A DNA stretch of 64,000 bases from the NCBI GenBank assembly GCA_028277445.1, contig JANQGG010000054.1, forward strand, positions 124,001 to 188,000. Reading direction: 5' to 3'. The notes under the pieces are model-generated. The model did not search any database, was not told the origin of the DNA, and worked only from the letters and a program-made list of their open reading frames with translations. The stretch is from Chloroherpetonaceae bacterium (GTDB lineage: Bacteria > Bacteroidota > Chlorobiia > Chlorobiales > Chloroherpetonaceae). Made by a program: the position numbers and the translations under genes. This document shows, one piece after another, positions 45,307 to 54,820 of the stretch (position 1 is its first letter; the number at the start of each line of letters is the position of its first letter).

Positions 45307-46599
45307 GTGCGAAAAAACATGCTTAAAAAAGCACGTGTGTTTAGCCTGATGTTTATCATTTTGGTTGGAATGCCGGTTTCAACCCAGGCTGAAAAGCTTT
45401 TGATACCAATGGATGATGCTCAAAAAAATCATCTCAAAGCCTATGGAATTGTTTATCGGGCATTGCAACATCAGGTTTCTCTGGATTGGCTGCTCAATTA
45501 CAGAGGTGGAGCGTTTTTGTTGCCGTTAAATGATCGGGTATCGGAAGATGTGCTATTAAACGATGTTTCCGCGCAAGTGATTTCTGATCAGCAAGCTTTG
45601 GAAATCGTTGCTGAAATTGAACCTGAGCATACTAACATGGCGATCATGAAACTGGAAAAAGCGCCCAAAATTGTTGTTTATGTTCCGCCAACCAACATGC
45701 CATGGGACGACGCGGTAACCTTGGTACTCACTTACGCAAATATTCCTTATGAAACGCTTTGGGATAAGGAAGTTTTACAAGGAAAGTTAAACGACTACGA
45801 TTGGCTACATGTGCATCATGAAGACTTTACCGGTCAGTATGGAAAGTTTTATTCGGCGTATCGTTTTGCACCCTGGTACATGCGTCAGAAACGTCAATCT
45901 GAACAGCTTGCAGTTGAGCTTGGCTTTACTAAAGTTAGCCAGGCAAAAAAAGCGGTTGCCCGCATGATAAGAGATTATGTGGGTAATGGGGGATTCATGT
46001 TTGCCATGTGTTCGGCGCCGGATAGTTATGATATTGCATTGGCTGCTGAGACTGTTGATATCGTACCCAAAGAGTTTGACGGCGATCCTATTGATCCAAA
46101 CGCTCAGCAAAAGCTAAATTTTGAGTTAACGTTTGCATTTGAAAATTTTGAATTGGAAACAAATCCGCTTAAGTATAAAAAATCGAATATCGATATTAGT
46201 CCTATACTTACGCGTTCAGCAACAAATGAGCAGAACGACTATTTTACATTATTTGAGTTTAGTGCAAAGTACGATCCGGTTCCCACAATGCTTACACAAT
46301 GCCACACAAAATTGATCAAGAATTTTTACGGTCAAACTACGGCGTTTAACAAAGACCTGATAAAATCATCAGTGGTGATTATGGGTGAAAAGCACGACTC
46401 AAAAGAGGTGAAGTATATTCATGGAAATTATGGGCGGGGCCAGTTTTGTTTTTACGGTGGGCACGATCCCGAGGATTACCAACACATGGTTGGCGAGCCT
46501 CCAACAGATTTAGAACTTCATAAAACCTCTCCGGGTTATCGTTTGATTTTAAATAATGTTCTGTTTCCTGCTGCAAAAAAGAAAAAGAAAAAAACATAA
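45307..46599 (+). CDS. Exported protein of a family often labelled asparagine synthetase B
   Basis: A 430-residue protein with a signal peptide (VFSLMFIILVGMPVSTQA). Distinctive segments are KLLIPMDDAQKNHLKAYGIVYRAL, WLLNYRGGAFLLP, LHVHHEDFTGQYGKF and FMFAMCSAPDSYDIAL. Similar proteins in Bacteroidetes and Chlorobi carry the name asparagine synthetase B in databases as I remember them, but the AsnB N-terminal cysteine, glutaminase domain and ATP pyrophosphatase motif are absent. I therefore regard the function as unknown; the fold looks like a glutamine-amidotransferase-like or ThuA-like periplasmic protein. It starts at GTG 45307 or ATG 45319, right after bchZ. Confidence 0.7.
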   Translation: MRKNMLKKARVFSLMFIILVGMPVSTQAEKLLIPMDDAQKNHLKAYGIVYRALQHQVSLDWLLNYRGGAFLLPLNDRVSEDVLLNDVSAQVISDQQALEIVAEIEPEHTNMAIMKLEKAPKIVVYVPPTNMPWDDAVTLVLTYANIPYETLWDKEVLQGKLNDYDWLHVHHEDFTGQYGKFYSAYRFAPWYMRQKRQSEQLAVELGFTKVSQAKKAVARMIRDYVGNGGFMFAMCSAPDSYDIALAAETVDIVPKEFDGDPIDPNAQQKLNFELTFAFENFELETNPLKYKKSNIDISPILTRSATNEQNDYFTLFEFSAKYDPVPTMLTQCHTKLIKNFYGQTTAFNKDLIKSSVVIMGEKHDSKEVKYIHGNYGRGQFCFYGGHDPEDYQHMVGEPPTDLELHKTSPGYRLILNNVLFPAAKKKKKKT

Positions 46600-46607
46600 T
46601 CGGTGTC

Positions 46608-46646
46608 AAAAAAAACCTCAATATCTCGTGTTAAGATATTGAGGTT
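46608..46646 (-). terminator. Intrinsic terminator (minus strand)
   Basis: A perfect 13-bp stem (46614-46626 with 46634-46646), 7-nt loop, then T8 on the minus strand. On the plus strand there is no T tract, so it serves minus-strand transcription from prfB or a small RNA. Confidence 0.85.
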
Positions 46647-46740
46647 AATAAACTGGAAGTTCCACTTCAAATGTGGTTATAACTATACCTAACATAACCT
46701 AATGTCCATCTTTCTTTATCACATCATAACAACTTCCAGT
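46608..46740 (-). ncRNA. Candidate small RNA with its own terminator
   Basis: On the minus strand ACTGGAAGTT (46740-46731) pairs perfectly with AACTTCCAGT (46661-46652), closing a loop of about 70 nt whose 3' side contains a CCAC/GTGG hairpin directly abutting it. Five bases later a 13-bp stem (AACCTCAATATCT with AGATATTGAGGTT) is followed by a T run of eight: a strong intrinsic terminator. An untranslated 3' part of the prfB transcript is the alternative. No ORF is present. The remaining 190 bp up to prfB hold nothing else I can name. Confidence 0.4.
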
Positions 46741-46930
46741 AAGCAATTGATCTTCCAAAAGGTCAGTAACTATACAACATAACTTGAAAATTCACATAAG
46801 GTCCTGTCTAAAAAACATCGTAAATGCAACTGAAAACCAACTGCTTCAATTGTTTTTATACGGGAAATTGCAGGTTTTTGATGCGAAGAATTTATGGCAT
46901 TTTTAGCTGTTAGCCAGCCATACGAATGGT

Positions 46931-48029
46931 TTAACGGCCTCCAAATTCCGATAGATATCGCTGGATGAACTCATCAATATCGCCATCCAGAACCGCTTCA
47001 ATGTTAAAGCTTTCCAGGTTGGTGCGGTGATCTTTAATTCTACGATCATCCAGAACATAACTGCGGATTTGGCTACCCCATTCAATTTTTTTCTTTTTGC
47101 CTTCTTCTTGCCGTTTGGCAGCTTCTTCCTCTTCGCGTTTTAATTGATACATTCTCGATTTGAGCATTTTCATGGCGCGTTCTCGATTCTGAAATTGAGA
47201 GCGTTCCTGTTGACAAGCCACAACAATGCCTGTTGGAACATGTTTAATTCGAACGGCGGTTTCAACTTTATTTACATTTTGGCCGCCTTTTCCACCGCTT
47301 CTGAACGTATCTACTTCCAAGTCTTCTTTTCGGATCTCAATATCAATATCTTCAGGGGCTTCCGGATAGGTAAAAACACTGGCAAACGAAGTATGTCTTC
47401 TTGCATTAGCATCGAAAGGCGAAACACGCACAAGCCGATGAACACCGTTTTCAGCTTTTAAGTACCCATAGGCATAATCGCCTTGAATTTCTAAAGTGGC
47501 AGTTTTAATGCCTGCGCCATCCCCTTCCTGATAGTCATCCGTAAAGACTTTGTAGCCATGCCGTTCAGCCCACCGCATGTACATTCGATAAAGCATATCG
47601 GCCCAATCCTGGGCTTCGGTTCCTCCTGCTCCGGCATGAATCGTTAAAAGGGCATTTCGTTGATCATCTTTTTCTGAGAGCATGTTTTTAAACTCCAGAT
47701 CATCGACCCGTTGCTCCAATTCTTTCAGATTGTTTGATGCTTCTTCATCGTAGGTTTCATCTTCAAGCTCGGTAGCAATTTCCAACCCTTCTTCAATATC
47801 GGCGCATTTGTGTTCGAGGCCTAAATAGGCTTCGGTCCAATCTTTATGGGAGCGAATTTCTTTTAGCAGTTTTTGAGCAGCGGCCTGGTCGTTCCAAAAT
47901 CCATCAACGGCAGTTTTTTCTTCATGGGTTTTAATTTCTTTCAAACGATGATCGATGTCAAAGAAACCCCCGTAAATTTGAAATGCGTTCTCTTAATTTT
48001 TTTAGGTCTTCTTTTTGTAGTTCAAACAT
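46931..48029 (-). CDS. prfB: Peptide chain release factor 2, with programmed +1 frameshift
   Basis: Releases peptides at UGA and UAA. Translation starts at ATG 48029 ([20 protein letters not shown]), meets an in-frame TGA (47960-47958) and continues in the +1 frame from GAC. The main part carries the RF2 recognition motif [16 protein letters not shown] and the catalytic GGQ ([15 protein letters not shown]). Expected length after frameshifting is about 365 residues. The stop codon and the slippery CTT regulate RF2 synthesis by RF2 abundance, as known from E. coli. Confidence 0.95.
47957..47972 (-). promoter_or_regulatory. prfB autoregulatory +1 frameshift site
   Basis: The minus-strand sequence CGGGGGTTTCTTTGAC has the internal Shine-Dalgarno-like GGGGG, the slippery CTT and the UGA followed by C, the classical arrangement. 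Confidence 0.93.
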
Positions 48030-48119
48030 GATAGCTCCGTTAATTAAAAAATTGATTGAGGCGACTTGAAATGTAAAAAATTTGATCTAGAAGCAGAAAT
48101 AAGAAAGGAGAAATCCGAA

Positions 48120-50438
48120 CTAATTGATTAACATCTTTGAAATGGTATCGCCAAGTTCAGACAAATTAAACGGTTTTTGTAGAAGATTTATTTCATTGAC
48201 ATGAACCCCGTAATTGGATATAATATCTTCCGGGTATCCGGTCATGTAAAGAACCGGAAGATCGGGTTTTAATTTTAAAGCAAGCGTTGCCAGTTCTTTT
48301 CCATCCATTATTGGCATAACAATGTCTGTTAATAGAAAATCAATGGAATCTATTTTTTCTAAAAACAAATCATAGCCGGATTGTCCGTTTTCGGCAGTTA
48401 GAACATCATACCCGATGTGAAGCAATGTTTCTTTGGCTATATCTCTGACACTGTCATCATCTTCGACAAGCAAAATCGTGGCTTTATATGAGTTTAAATA
48501 ATTTAACTCGTTCTTTGGGGGTTGAAGCTCAGCATTTTTACTTGTGGTTGGAAGGCAAACTTTAAATGTTGTGCCTGAATCAATCGTGCTTTTAACCTGA
48601 ATGAACCCATGATTTTGTTGAACAATCCCATAAACCGTTGATAGACCTAAGCCTGTACCTTCACCACGACCTTTTGTCGTAAAGAATGGCTCAAAGATAT
48701 GCGAAAGGGTTTTTTCATCCATACCGCAACCACTATCGGTAACGGTTAAACTTGCATATAATCCATCGTTAATTTCAAATTGTGGATTATTTATTTTAGC
48801 ATCGATGGGTTTTAAAGACGTTTCCAGGAATAGTGTACCGCCAGAAAGCATGGCATCACGCGCATTAACACACAAATTCATGATGATTTGCTCAAGCTGC
48901 CCGGTATCGATGGTCACAAAAATGTCTTCTTTTGAAAATCTGGCTTTAACTTCAATATGCTCGCCTAATAAGCGTTTCAACATTTTAATATGATCTTTAA
49001 TGACCGCATTAAAATTAATAACTTTTGGATGGGTTATTTGTTTACGGCTAAATGCCAGGAGCTGATTGGTTAGTCTTGATGCCCTCTTGCCTGACGTATA
49101 AATTCGTTTCAGATCAGACATTGTTTTTGGCGATAAGCTCTGTTTTAAGAGCAATTCACTTTGACTAATGATTACCGTTAAAATGTTATTGAAATCATGC
49201 GCAACGCCGCCGGTCAAACGACCAATGGCTTCCATTTTTAAAGATTGGCGGAGTTGCTCTTCAAGTTCACTATTGGTTTCTTCGGCTTTTTTGCGTGCCG
49301 AGATATCTCTTAATGCAATGAATTGAAGAATTGAACCACGATCGGTGCGATTTTTTAGCTGTATTTCGCATGGGAACGTTGTACCATCAATTCGTTGCGC
49401 AATAGCTTCGAATGGTTTTTCAAACCCCTGTTTTAAATATTTTGCAACGAATTTTTGCATATCTGGCTGAATCCATTTGGTGAATGGTTGATCGATAACA
49501 TCAAGTTCTGAGAAACCAAACATCGTTCTCGCCGAATGATTGTAACTGTTACATTTTCCTCGGGAGCATATAAAAATTCCTTCAAAAGTAGCTTCAGAAA
49601 GGAGTTTATAACGCGTTTCACTTTCCAGAAGGGCTTGTTGAGTCCTTACCTGTTCGGTAACATTTTTTGTGACAACTAAAAAACCAATGGATTGTTTTTG
49701 TGAATTCGTTATGAGTGAAGTGAGTAATTCGCCTGTAAAAAATGTACCGTCCTTTTTTAGAAATGTGTATAAAAGCGAAATCGATCTAATTCCATCTATG
49801 GTTTGTTGCAAGTTCGCAAATGCGCGATTGTGGTCAATTGGTGCAATTAAGGTATATATGGATTTTCCCAGCAGCTCTTCCTTATCCAAATAGCCATGCA
49901 TGTTAAGCGCGCCTTTGTTAATCTTTTGTATGGTTCCATGTAAATCAGTAAATGTGAGTCCTTCCGAAACATTATTAAAAATTAATTCCAAAAGCTCTTC
50001 ATTTTCTTTGATTTTAGCATTCGACTTTATTCGTTCAGAAAGGTCTCTTGCAATTGATAGAATGACTTTTTGACCCATGTGATCAAAAACCTGAGAGTTG
50101 ATTTCAACCGGAATATGGCGACCATTTTTTGTAATAAATGAGGCTTCAAAAATCTTTTGACCTTCGGTCATTAAATTTAATCGCTTTTCAACGGATCCTT
50201 GTAGCTGAACATCTTTTTTATATGAAATATCCTTCGCCGAAAGATTAAGCAGTTCTTCCCTGGTATACCCCAACAACTTGCAGGCTGCATCATTGACTTC
50301 AATAAAGGTTCGGAAACCTTCCACGGAAAATGGATGCACGAAAATTGCATCATTTATGCCTTTGAATAAGCTCAAGTATTTTTCAGATATGCTTTTTTGA
50401 TTGACGGAATCTATATCAACCTTTTCCGGTGAGCTCAT
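48120..50438 (-). CDS. PAS-containing hybrid sensor histidine kinase
   Basis: A 772-residue soluble-looking signalling protein with three PAS domains (about residues 20-130, 145-265 and 270-395). The dimerisation/phosphoacceptor domain follows ([18 protein letters not shown]), then the ATPase domain ([42 protein letters not shown]) and a C-terminal receiver ([30 protein letters not shown]). No transmembrane helix is evident, so it senses a cytoplasmic signal. No haem or flavin residues can be assigned. It is divergent from the efflux operon, 140 bp away. Confidence 0.93.
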   Translation of the reverse strand: MSSPEKVDIDSVNQKSISEKYLSLFKGINDAIFVHPFSVEGFRTFIEVNDAACKLLGYTREELLNLSAKDISYKKDVQLQGSVEKRLNLMTEGQKIFEASFITKNGRHIPVEINSQVFDHMGQKVILSIARDLSERIKSNAKIKENEELLELIFNNVSEGLTFTDLHGTIQKINKGALNMHGYLDKEELLGKSIYTLIAPIDHNRAFANLQQTIDGIRSISLLYTFLKKDGTFFTGELLTSLITNSQKQSIGFLVVTKNVTEQVRTQQALLESETRYKLLSEATFEGIFICSRGKCNSYNHSARTMFGFSELDVIDQPFTKWIQPDMQKFVAKYLKQGFEKPFEAIAQRIDGTTFPCEIQLKNRTDRGSILQFIALRDISARKKAEETNSELEEQLRQSLKMEAIGRLTGGVAHDFNNILTVIISQSELLLKQSLSPKTMSDLKRIYTSGKRASRLTNQLLAFSRKQITHPKVINFNAVIKDHIKMLKRLLGEHIEVKARFSKEDIFVTIDTGQLEQIIMNLCVNARDAMLSGGTLFLETSLKPIDAKINNPQFEINDGLYASLTVTDSGCGMDEKTLSHIFEPFFTTKGRGEGTGLGLSTVYGIVQQNHGFIQVKSTIDSGTTFKVCLPTTSKNAELQPPKNELNYLNSYKATILLVEDDDSVRDIAKETLLHIGYDVLTAENGQSGYDLFLEKIDSIDFLLTDIVMPIMDGKELATLALKLKPDLPVLYMTGYPEDIISNYGVHVNEINLLQKPFNLSELGDTISKMLIN

Positions 50439-50558
50439 AGTATGGTTATTTGGAAATTAAAAGTGCGTATTTGCTTAAAGTAACAAAATTTGATTTTTCT
50501 CAGGGTTAATTGAGAGAATTACATGTCAAGATATTGATTTTTAAATTAAAAAGTATAT

Positions 50559-50576
50559 TTTAACCATATGGTTAAA
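50559..50576. promoter_or_regulatory. Perfect 18-bp palindrome, probable TetR operator
   Basis: TTTAACCATATGGTTAAA reads the same on both strands. It lies 35 bp before ATG 50611 of the TetR-type gene, in an AT-rich promoter region, where an autoregulated repressor would bind. Confidence 0.6.
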
Positions 50577-50610
50577 CCTAATGATTAATAGCGTAGTGTT
50601 CTATCAAACT

Positions 50611-51222
50611 ATGAATGATAAATCCGAAACCGAAAAAAAAATATTTGAAGCCGCACGCGATGTGTTTCACAGGCGTGGATTTGATGGCGCACGAATGCAG
50701 GAAATTGCCGACAAGGCTAAGATTAATAAAGCGCTATTGCATTACTACTATCGAAGTAAAGATAAACTTTTTGAAGCTGTCTTCAGGGAAGCGCTAAAGC
50801 GAATTGGCCCAATTATGTTTGAGGCCTTAGACCGGGAGGTACCTTTGGAAAAAAAATTGAAAATGTTTGTAAGCAACTACATTGATTTGGTCACAAAACA
50901 TCCGTTCATACCTGGGTTCATTATGCACGAAATGCATACGAATAAAACACGTTTTAAAACGTTTTTAAAAGAAAATAAACATGGTATAATCAAGCTAAAT
51001 AAACTAAAATCACAACTTAAAGAAGGTATCGATAAAGGGCAATACAAAAACGTATCGGTTGAGCAGCTCATCATAAATGTGTTTTCATTATGCGCGTTTC
51101 CCTTTGCCGCACGACCGGTTTTTCAAACCGTGCTGGATATAGATGATGCAGGTTATCGGAAGGTATTGGAAGAACGAAAAAAACTTATCCCCGAAATCAT
51201 ACTAATGTCATTAAAGAAATGA
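50611..51222 (+). CDS. TetR/AcrR family repressor of the efflux operon
   Basis: A 203-residue repressor with an N-terminal helix-turn-helix (KIFEAARDVFHRRGFDGARMQEIADKAKINKALLHYYYRSKDKLF in one stretch, here given as its key parts RGFDGARMQEIA and ALLHYYYRSKDKLFEAVF). The C-terminal ligand domain starts about residue 60. It resembles CecR/YbiH-type regulators that control YbhGFSR-like exporters. The frame extends to ATG 50581; ATG 50611 fits the family better. The stop overlaps the TolC-type gene by ATGA. The ligand is unknown. Confidence 0.85.
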   Translation: MNDKSETEKKIFEAARDVFHRRGFDGARMQEIADKAKINKALLHYYYRSKDKLFEAVFREALKRIGPIMFEALDREVPLEKKLKMFVSNYIDLVTKHPFIPGFIMHEMHTNKTRFKTFLKENKHGIIKLNKLKSQLKEGIDKGQYKNVSVEQLIINVFSLCAFPFAARPVFQTVLDIDDAGYRKVLEERKKLIPEIILMSLKK

Positions 51223-52508
51223 AGCAGACCACGTTTATATGGCTATTGGTTTTTATCCTGAGCGATTGCGCCGATGGATTATTTGCCAGCCAAACCACCA
51301 TTTCATTACAAGACTGTTACAATGCCTCACTAAAACATTACCCGTTGCAACGAGAGTTTGAGTTAAGCAGCAACAAAGAAACCCTGACTCAAAAAAAATT
51401 GACAGGCAATTATTTGCCGCAGGTTAAATTCAACGGGAAAGCCAGCGCCCAATCTAAGGTAACGGAATTTCCATTTGATAACCTGCCGTTAATCCAAGCG
51501 CCTGAGTATCATCATGAAAATTATCAGGTATCCGTGAATGTTGAACAATTGATTTATGATGGCGGATCAATTTCGGCCATGAAAGATATGGCATTGGCTG
51601 AGCGAAGCTTAAATTATGCCAACACCACTGTGGCATTATATAACCTTAGATTCCGAATTCTTGACTATTATTTTGGGGTGCTGTTGTCGGATGAGCATAA
51701 AAAAAACCTTAATCTTCTTCATGATGAATTAACCGAAAAATATCGGGCGATTGAGTCAAACGTGAAGCATGGGTTGTTGCCAAAAGGCGCATCCGAAACC
51801 ATTTTAGCTGAAATCAGGAAAACCGAGCAGGGATTAATTGAAACCGAAACGGCGCGCCAAACCGCGCTAAAATCCTTATCGCTGCTTACCGGGTTAAGGT
51901 TGGATAAACACACCACGTTAAAACCGCCGGAAAACGCAAAAAGGTTCATAGAAGAAAATCAATTCAAAAGACCTGAGTATAAAGTCTTCCAAGACCAATC
52001 GTTTCTTTATCAGCGGCAAAAACAGCTTGCATCAACCGCGTATTTCCCAAAGCTTTCTGCGTTTTTTCAAGGCGCTTATGGCCGGCCAGGCTTGGATGTA
52101 TTTGAAACGGAGTTTTCAAGCCATGCCGTTGTTGGCCTTCAGGCTCAATGGACATTATGGAACTGGAATCAAACCGGATTGGAAAAAGAGCTCATTGATT
52201 TAAAAAAAGAGCATACAAGAATCAAAAAAGATGAATTTTCCCTGAATCTTTCCCGTGAGCTTGAGTCACAACAAAAACAGATTGAAAAAATCAAGCAATT
52301 GATCAAAAAAGACCGGGAAATTATCACGTTAAGGGAAAATGTGGCGCAGCAGTCATCCCGGCAATTGGATCAGGGTATTATATCGGCCACCGAATACCTG
52401 ACCGAGTTAAACAAAAAAATACAAGCCACTTTTTCCCGTGATCGTCATAACCTTGAACTTATAAAAGCTTATGCCAAGCTAAAGCTTATTGCAGGAGAAG
52501 AATTATGA
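51219..52508 (+). CDS. TolC family outer-membrane efflux protein
   Basis: A 429-residue protein with a signal sequence and the duplicated helical-hairpin pattern of TolC proteins (SLQDCYNASLKHYPLQREFELSS, YQVSVNVEQLIYDGGSI, VGLQAQWTLWNWNQTGLEKELIDLKKE in the two halves, quoted here only as landmarks LQDCYNASLKHYP and LWNWNQTGLE). It would form the outer-membrane channel for the ABC exporter. The start overlaps tetR and the stop overlaps the HlyD-type gene, both by ATGA. Confidence 0.9.
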   Translation: MKQTTFIWLLVFILSDCADGLFASQTTISLQDCYNASLKHYPLQREFELSSNKETLTQKKLTGNYLPQVKFNGKASAQSKVTEFPFDNLPLIQAPEYHHENYQVSVNVEQLIYDGGSISAMKDMALAERSLNYANTTVALYNLRFRILDYYFGVLLSDEHKKNLNLLHDELTEKYRAIESNVKHGLLPKGASETILAEIRKTEQGLIETETARQTALKSLSLLTGLRLDKHTTLKPPENAKRFIEENQFKRPEYKVFQDQSFLYQRQKQLASTAYFPKLSAFFQGAYGRPGLDVFETEFSSHAVVGLQAQWTLWNWNQTGLEKELIDLKKEHTRIKKDEFSLNLSRELESQQKQIEKIKQLIKKDREIITLRENVAQQSSRQLDQGIISATEYLTELNKKIQATFSRDRHNLELIKAYAKLKLIAGEEL

Positions 52509-53389
52509 AGTTTAAACCATTATGGGCGCTGATTTTTGTATTGCCGTTTGGGCTTGGTTGCACAAACAACAACAAGTCCGATGCCTATGGCAATTTTGAA
52601 GCCACTGAAATTGTGATTTCCGCTGAAGCCAATGGCAAACTCATGCGTTTTATTGTCGATGAAGGTAAGCATTTGGAAAAAGGCGCAATTGTAGGATTCG
52701 TAGATACGCTGCAATTGCATTTGAATTATCGGCAAATGCGAGCGCGCCGCTCGGCCATAGCCTCTCAAATCCAGAATGTGCGCTCCGAAATTGCGGTTTT
52801 GGAGGAACAAAAACACATCGCCCAAAAAGAAGTGGTGCGATTCACCTTGTTGGTTGAAGATAATGCGGTGGCCAAAAAAAAGTTGGATGATATGCAAGAT
52901 CAGGTTCGTGTGATCACTAAACAAATCAATGCCACACAAACCCGAAATGCTAACATTATGGCTGAAGTTCAAGCCATGGATGCCCAGTTAAAGCTCATTA
53001 GGGATCAACTTGAAAAAAGTGTCATTAGAAATCCAATCTCCGGTATTGTACTTACAAAATATTCTGAAGAAAACGAGGTTGTCTCTTATGGTAAACCTTT
53101 ATATAAAATTGCCGATTTAGACACTTTGTATTTGAGGGTGTATATTTCAGGTGCACAACTGCCCGGCGTGAAACTAGGCCAAAGCGTTGAAGTGCTCATT
53201 GATAAGAACGATACTGAAAATGAAACCCTATCCGGCGCAATTAGCTGGATTTCGGATAAAGCCGAGTTCACCCCAAAAACGATTCAAACCAAAGAGGAGC
53301 GCGTCTCAATGGTCTATGCGGTTAAAATTAGGGTGAAAAATGATGGGCGCATAAAAATTGGAATGCCGGGCGAAATAAATTTTATGTAG
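52505..53389 (+). CDS. HlyD-family periplasmic adaptor lipoprotein
   Basis: A 294-residue adaptor with lipobox FGLGC near residue 19. The two half-lipoyl segments (NGKLMRFIVDEGKHLEKGAIVGFVD and NPISGIVLTKYSEENEVV, given as landmarks RFIVDEGKHLEKG and NPISGIVLTKYSEENEVV) surround a coiled-coil hairpin (about 75-170). A beta-barrel segment follows (LYLRVYISGAQLPGVKLGQ). It links the inner-membrane permeases to TolC. It is analogous to YbhG of E. coli. Confidence 0.92.
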   Translation: MKFKPLWALIFVLPFGLGCTNNNKSDAYGNFEATEIVISAEANGKLMRFIVDEGKHLEKGAIVGFVDTLQLHLNYRQMRARRSAIASQIQNVRSEIAVLEEQKHIAQKEVVRFTLLVEDNAVAKKKLDDMQDQVRVITKQINATQTRNANIMAEVQAMDAQLKLIRDQLEKSVIRNPISGIVLTKYSEENEVVSYGKPLYKIADLDTLYLRVYISGAQLPGVKLGQSVEVLIDKNDTENETLSGAISWISDKAEFTPKTIQTKEERVSMVYAVKIRVKNDGRIKIGMPGEINFM

Positions 53390-53429
53390 TACCCTGAAAC
53401 ATTTCATTAAACCAACAAAAAAATCAATT

Positions 53430-53885
53430 ATGAAAAAACGTATGGTGTTTTTACTCGGTATTTGCCTTGTGGCAGGATCGCTTTTGGCATCAGCTCAGGA
53501 TTTTAAAGCCGATGATATTCTCGGTGTATGGCTCACCAAAGATAAAAAGGCAAAAGTTGAGATTTACAAAGAACCCAACAACACGTATAGTGGAAAAATT
53601 ATTTGGTTGCGGGATCCCATCGATACTACAACAGGTAAGCCGAAAGTTGATAAGGAAAACCCGGAAGAAGACTTGCGAACAAGACCCTTGATGGGTTTGG
53701 TAATGCTCCACGATTTTGTGTTTGATACCGATGAATGGGAGGATGGAAAAATATATGATCCGAACAAAGGAAGCACGTATTCGTCCTACATGGAGCTTGT
53801 CAATATTGATTCGTTACGGTTGAGAGGCTACATCGGATTTTCATTTATTGGGCGAACCAGTTATTGGAACAGAGTTAAAGAGTAG
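53430..53885 (+). CDS. DUF2147 exported protein
   Basis: A 151-residue protein with a signal peptide (MKKRMVFLLGICLVAGSLLASAQ) and the DUF2147 pattern DDILGVWLTKDKKAKVEIYK, GKIIWLRDP, DWEDGKIYDPNKG-like DEWEDGKIYDPNKG, and LRGYIGFSFIGRTSYWNRV. It is a lipocalin-like beta-barrel of unknown function. Its place inside the efflux operon, 6 bp before the first ATPase gene, suggests a role in handling or sensing the exported compound. Confidence 0.88.
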   Translation: MKKRMVFLLGICLVAGSLLASAQDFKADDILGVWLTKDKKAKVEIYKEPNNTYSGKIIWLRDPIDTTTGKPKVDKENPEEDLRTRPLMGLVMLHDFVFDTDEWEDGKIYDPNKGSTYSSYMELVNIDSLRLRGYIGFSFIGRTSYWNRVKE

Positions 53886-53890
53886 TTTTC

Positions 53891-54820
53891 ATGAGTAATG
53901 CCGTTGTTGTGATTCAAAATCTCTCTAAGACGTATGGCGAGATTTCAGCCTTGCATGACATAAATATTAAGGTCATGCAAGGCGAGAGTTTCGGCTTGAT
54001 TGGCCCGGATGGCGCCGGAAAAACCACCCTGTTTCGAATTCTGACCACATTGCTTCTGCCGGATTCAGGCTCGGTTGCCGTTTGTGGATTCGATGTTCAA
54101 AAAGACTACAAAGCCGTCCGAGCCAGCATTGGCTATATGCCCGAGCGGTTTTCACTGTACCAGGATTTAACCGTTGAAGAAAATCTGGCGTTTTTTGCAT
54201 CGGTTTTCGGTACAACCATCAGGGCTAATTACGAGTTAATTCAAGATATCTATGAGCAGATTGAACCGTTCAAAAACCGCCGTGCCGGCGATCTTTCCGG
54301 TGGGATGAAACAAAAACTGGCGTTAAGCTGCGCGTTGATTCATAAACCACAAGTTATTTTTTTAGATGAACCTACAACCGGCGTGGATGCGGTATCCCGT
54401 AAAGAATTTTGGCAAATGCTTGCCAAATTAAAGCAATCGGGCATTACCATCCTGGTTTCAACGCCTTATATGGATGAAGCCGAATTGTGCGACCGCGTGG
54501 CTTTAATTCAGCATGGCAGGATCATGGACATAGACCGCCCGAGCGCAATAACCTCAACATTTTCCGGGCCGCTCTTCGCTCTAAAGTCAAAACAGATGTA
54601 CAGGTTAATGCGATGCTTAAAAGCTTATGAGCATACCAAGTCGGTTTTTGCGTTTGGCGATAGCATTCACTATACCGATGTTCGAGCGGAAAATCCGATA
54701 AAAGCCATTCGCCAACATCTTCAGCGCCACGGATTTGATGATCTGGAAATTGAAGAAATTCGGCCTGGCATTGAAGATACATTTATGGCATTGATGGAAC
54801 ATAAATCCGAATCCTTATGA
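53891..54820 (+). CDS. ABC transporter ATP-binding protein 1
   Basis: A 309-residue ATPase with Walker A GPDGAGKTT, Q-loop YMPERFSLYQDLTVEEN, signature DLSGGMKQKLALSCAL, Walker B VIFLDEPTTGVD and an H-loop region (VSTPYMDEAEL, in which the switch histidine is replaced by proline). About 70 C-terminal residues follow the ATPase domain. It corresponds to one half of the E. coli dual ATPase YbhF. The stop overlaps the next gene. Confidence 0.92.
   Translation: MSNAVVVIQNLSKTYGEISALHDINIKVMQGESFGLIGPDGAGKTTLFRILTTLLLPDSGSVAVCGFDVQKDYKAVRASIGYMPERFSLYQDLTVEENLAFFASVFGTTIRANYELIQDIYEQIEPFKNRRAGDLSGGMKQKLALSCALIHKPQVIFLDEPTTGVDAVSRKEFWQMLAKLKQSGITILVSTPYMDEAELCDRVALIQHGRIMDIDRPSAITSTFSGPLFALKSKQMYRLMRCLKAYEHTKSVFAFGDSIHYTDVRAENPIKAIRQHLQRHGFDDLEIEEIRPGIEDTFMALMEHKSESL

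Noticed and set aside
45307-46599. Asparagine synthetase B
   Set aside because: No N-terminal catalytic cysteine, no glutaminase domain and no ATP-pyrophosphatase motif; it also carries a signal peptide.
46931-47944. prfB starting at TTG 47944
   Set aside because: The upstream ATG, the CTT TGA C site and the internal GGGGG show the normal +1 frameshift; the N-terminal helix would otherwise be lost.
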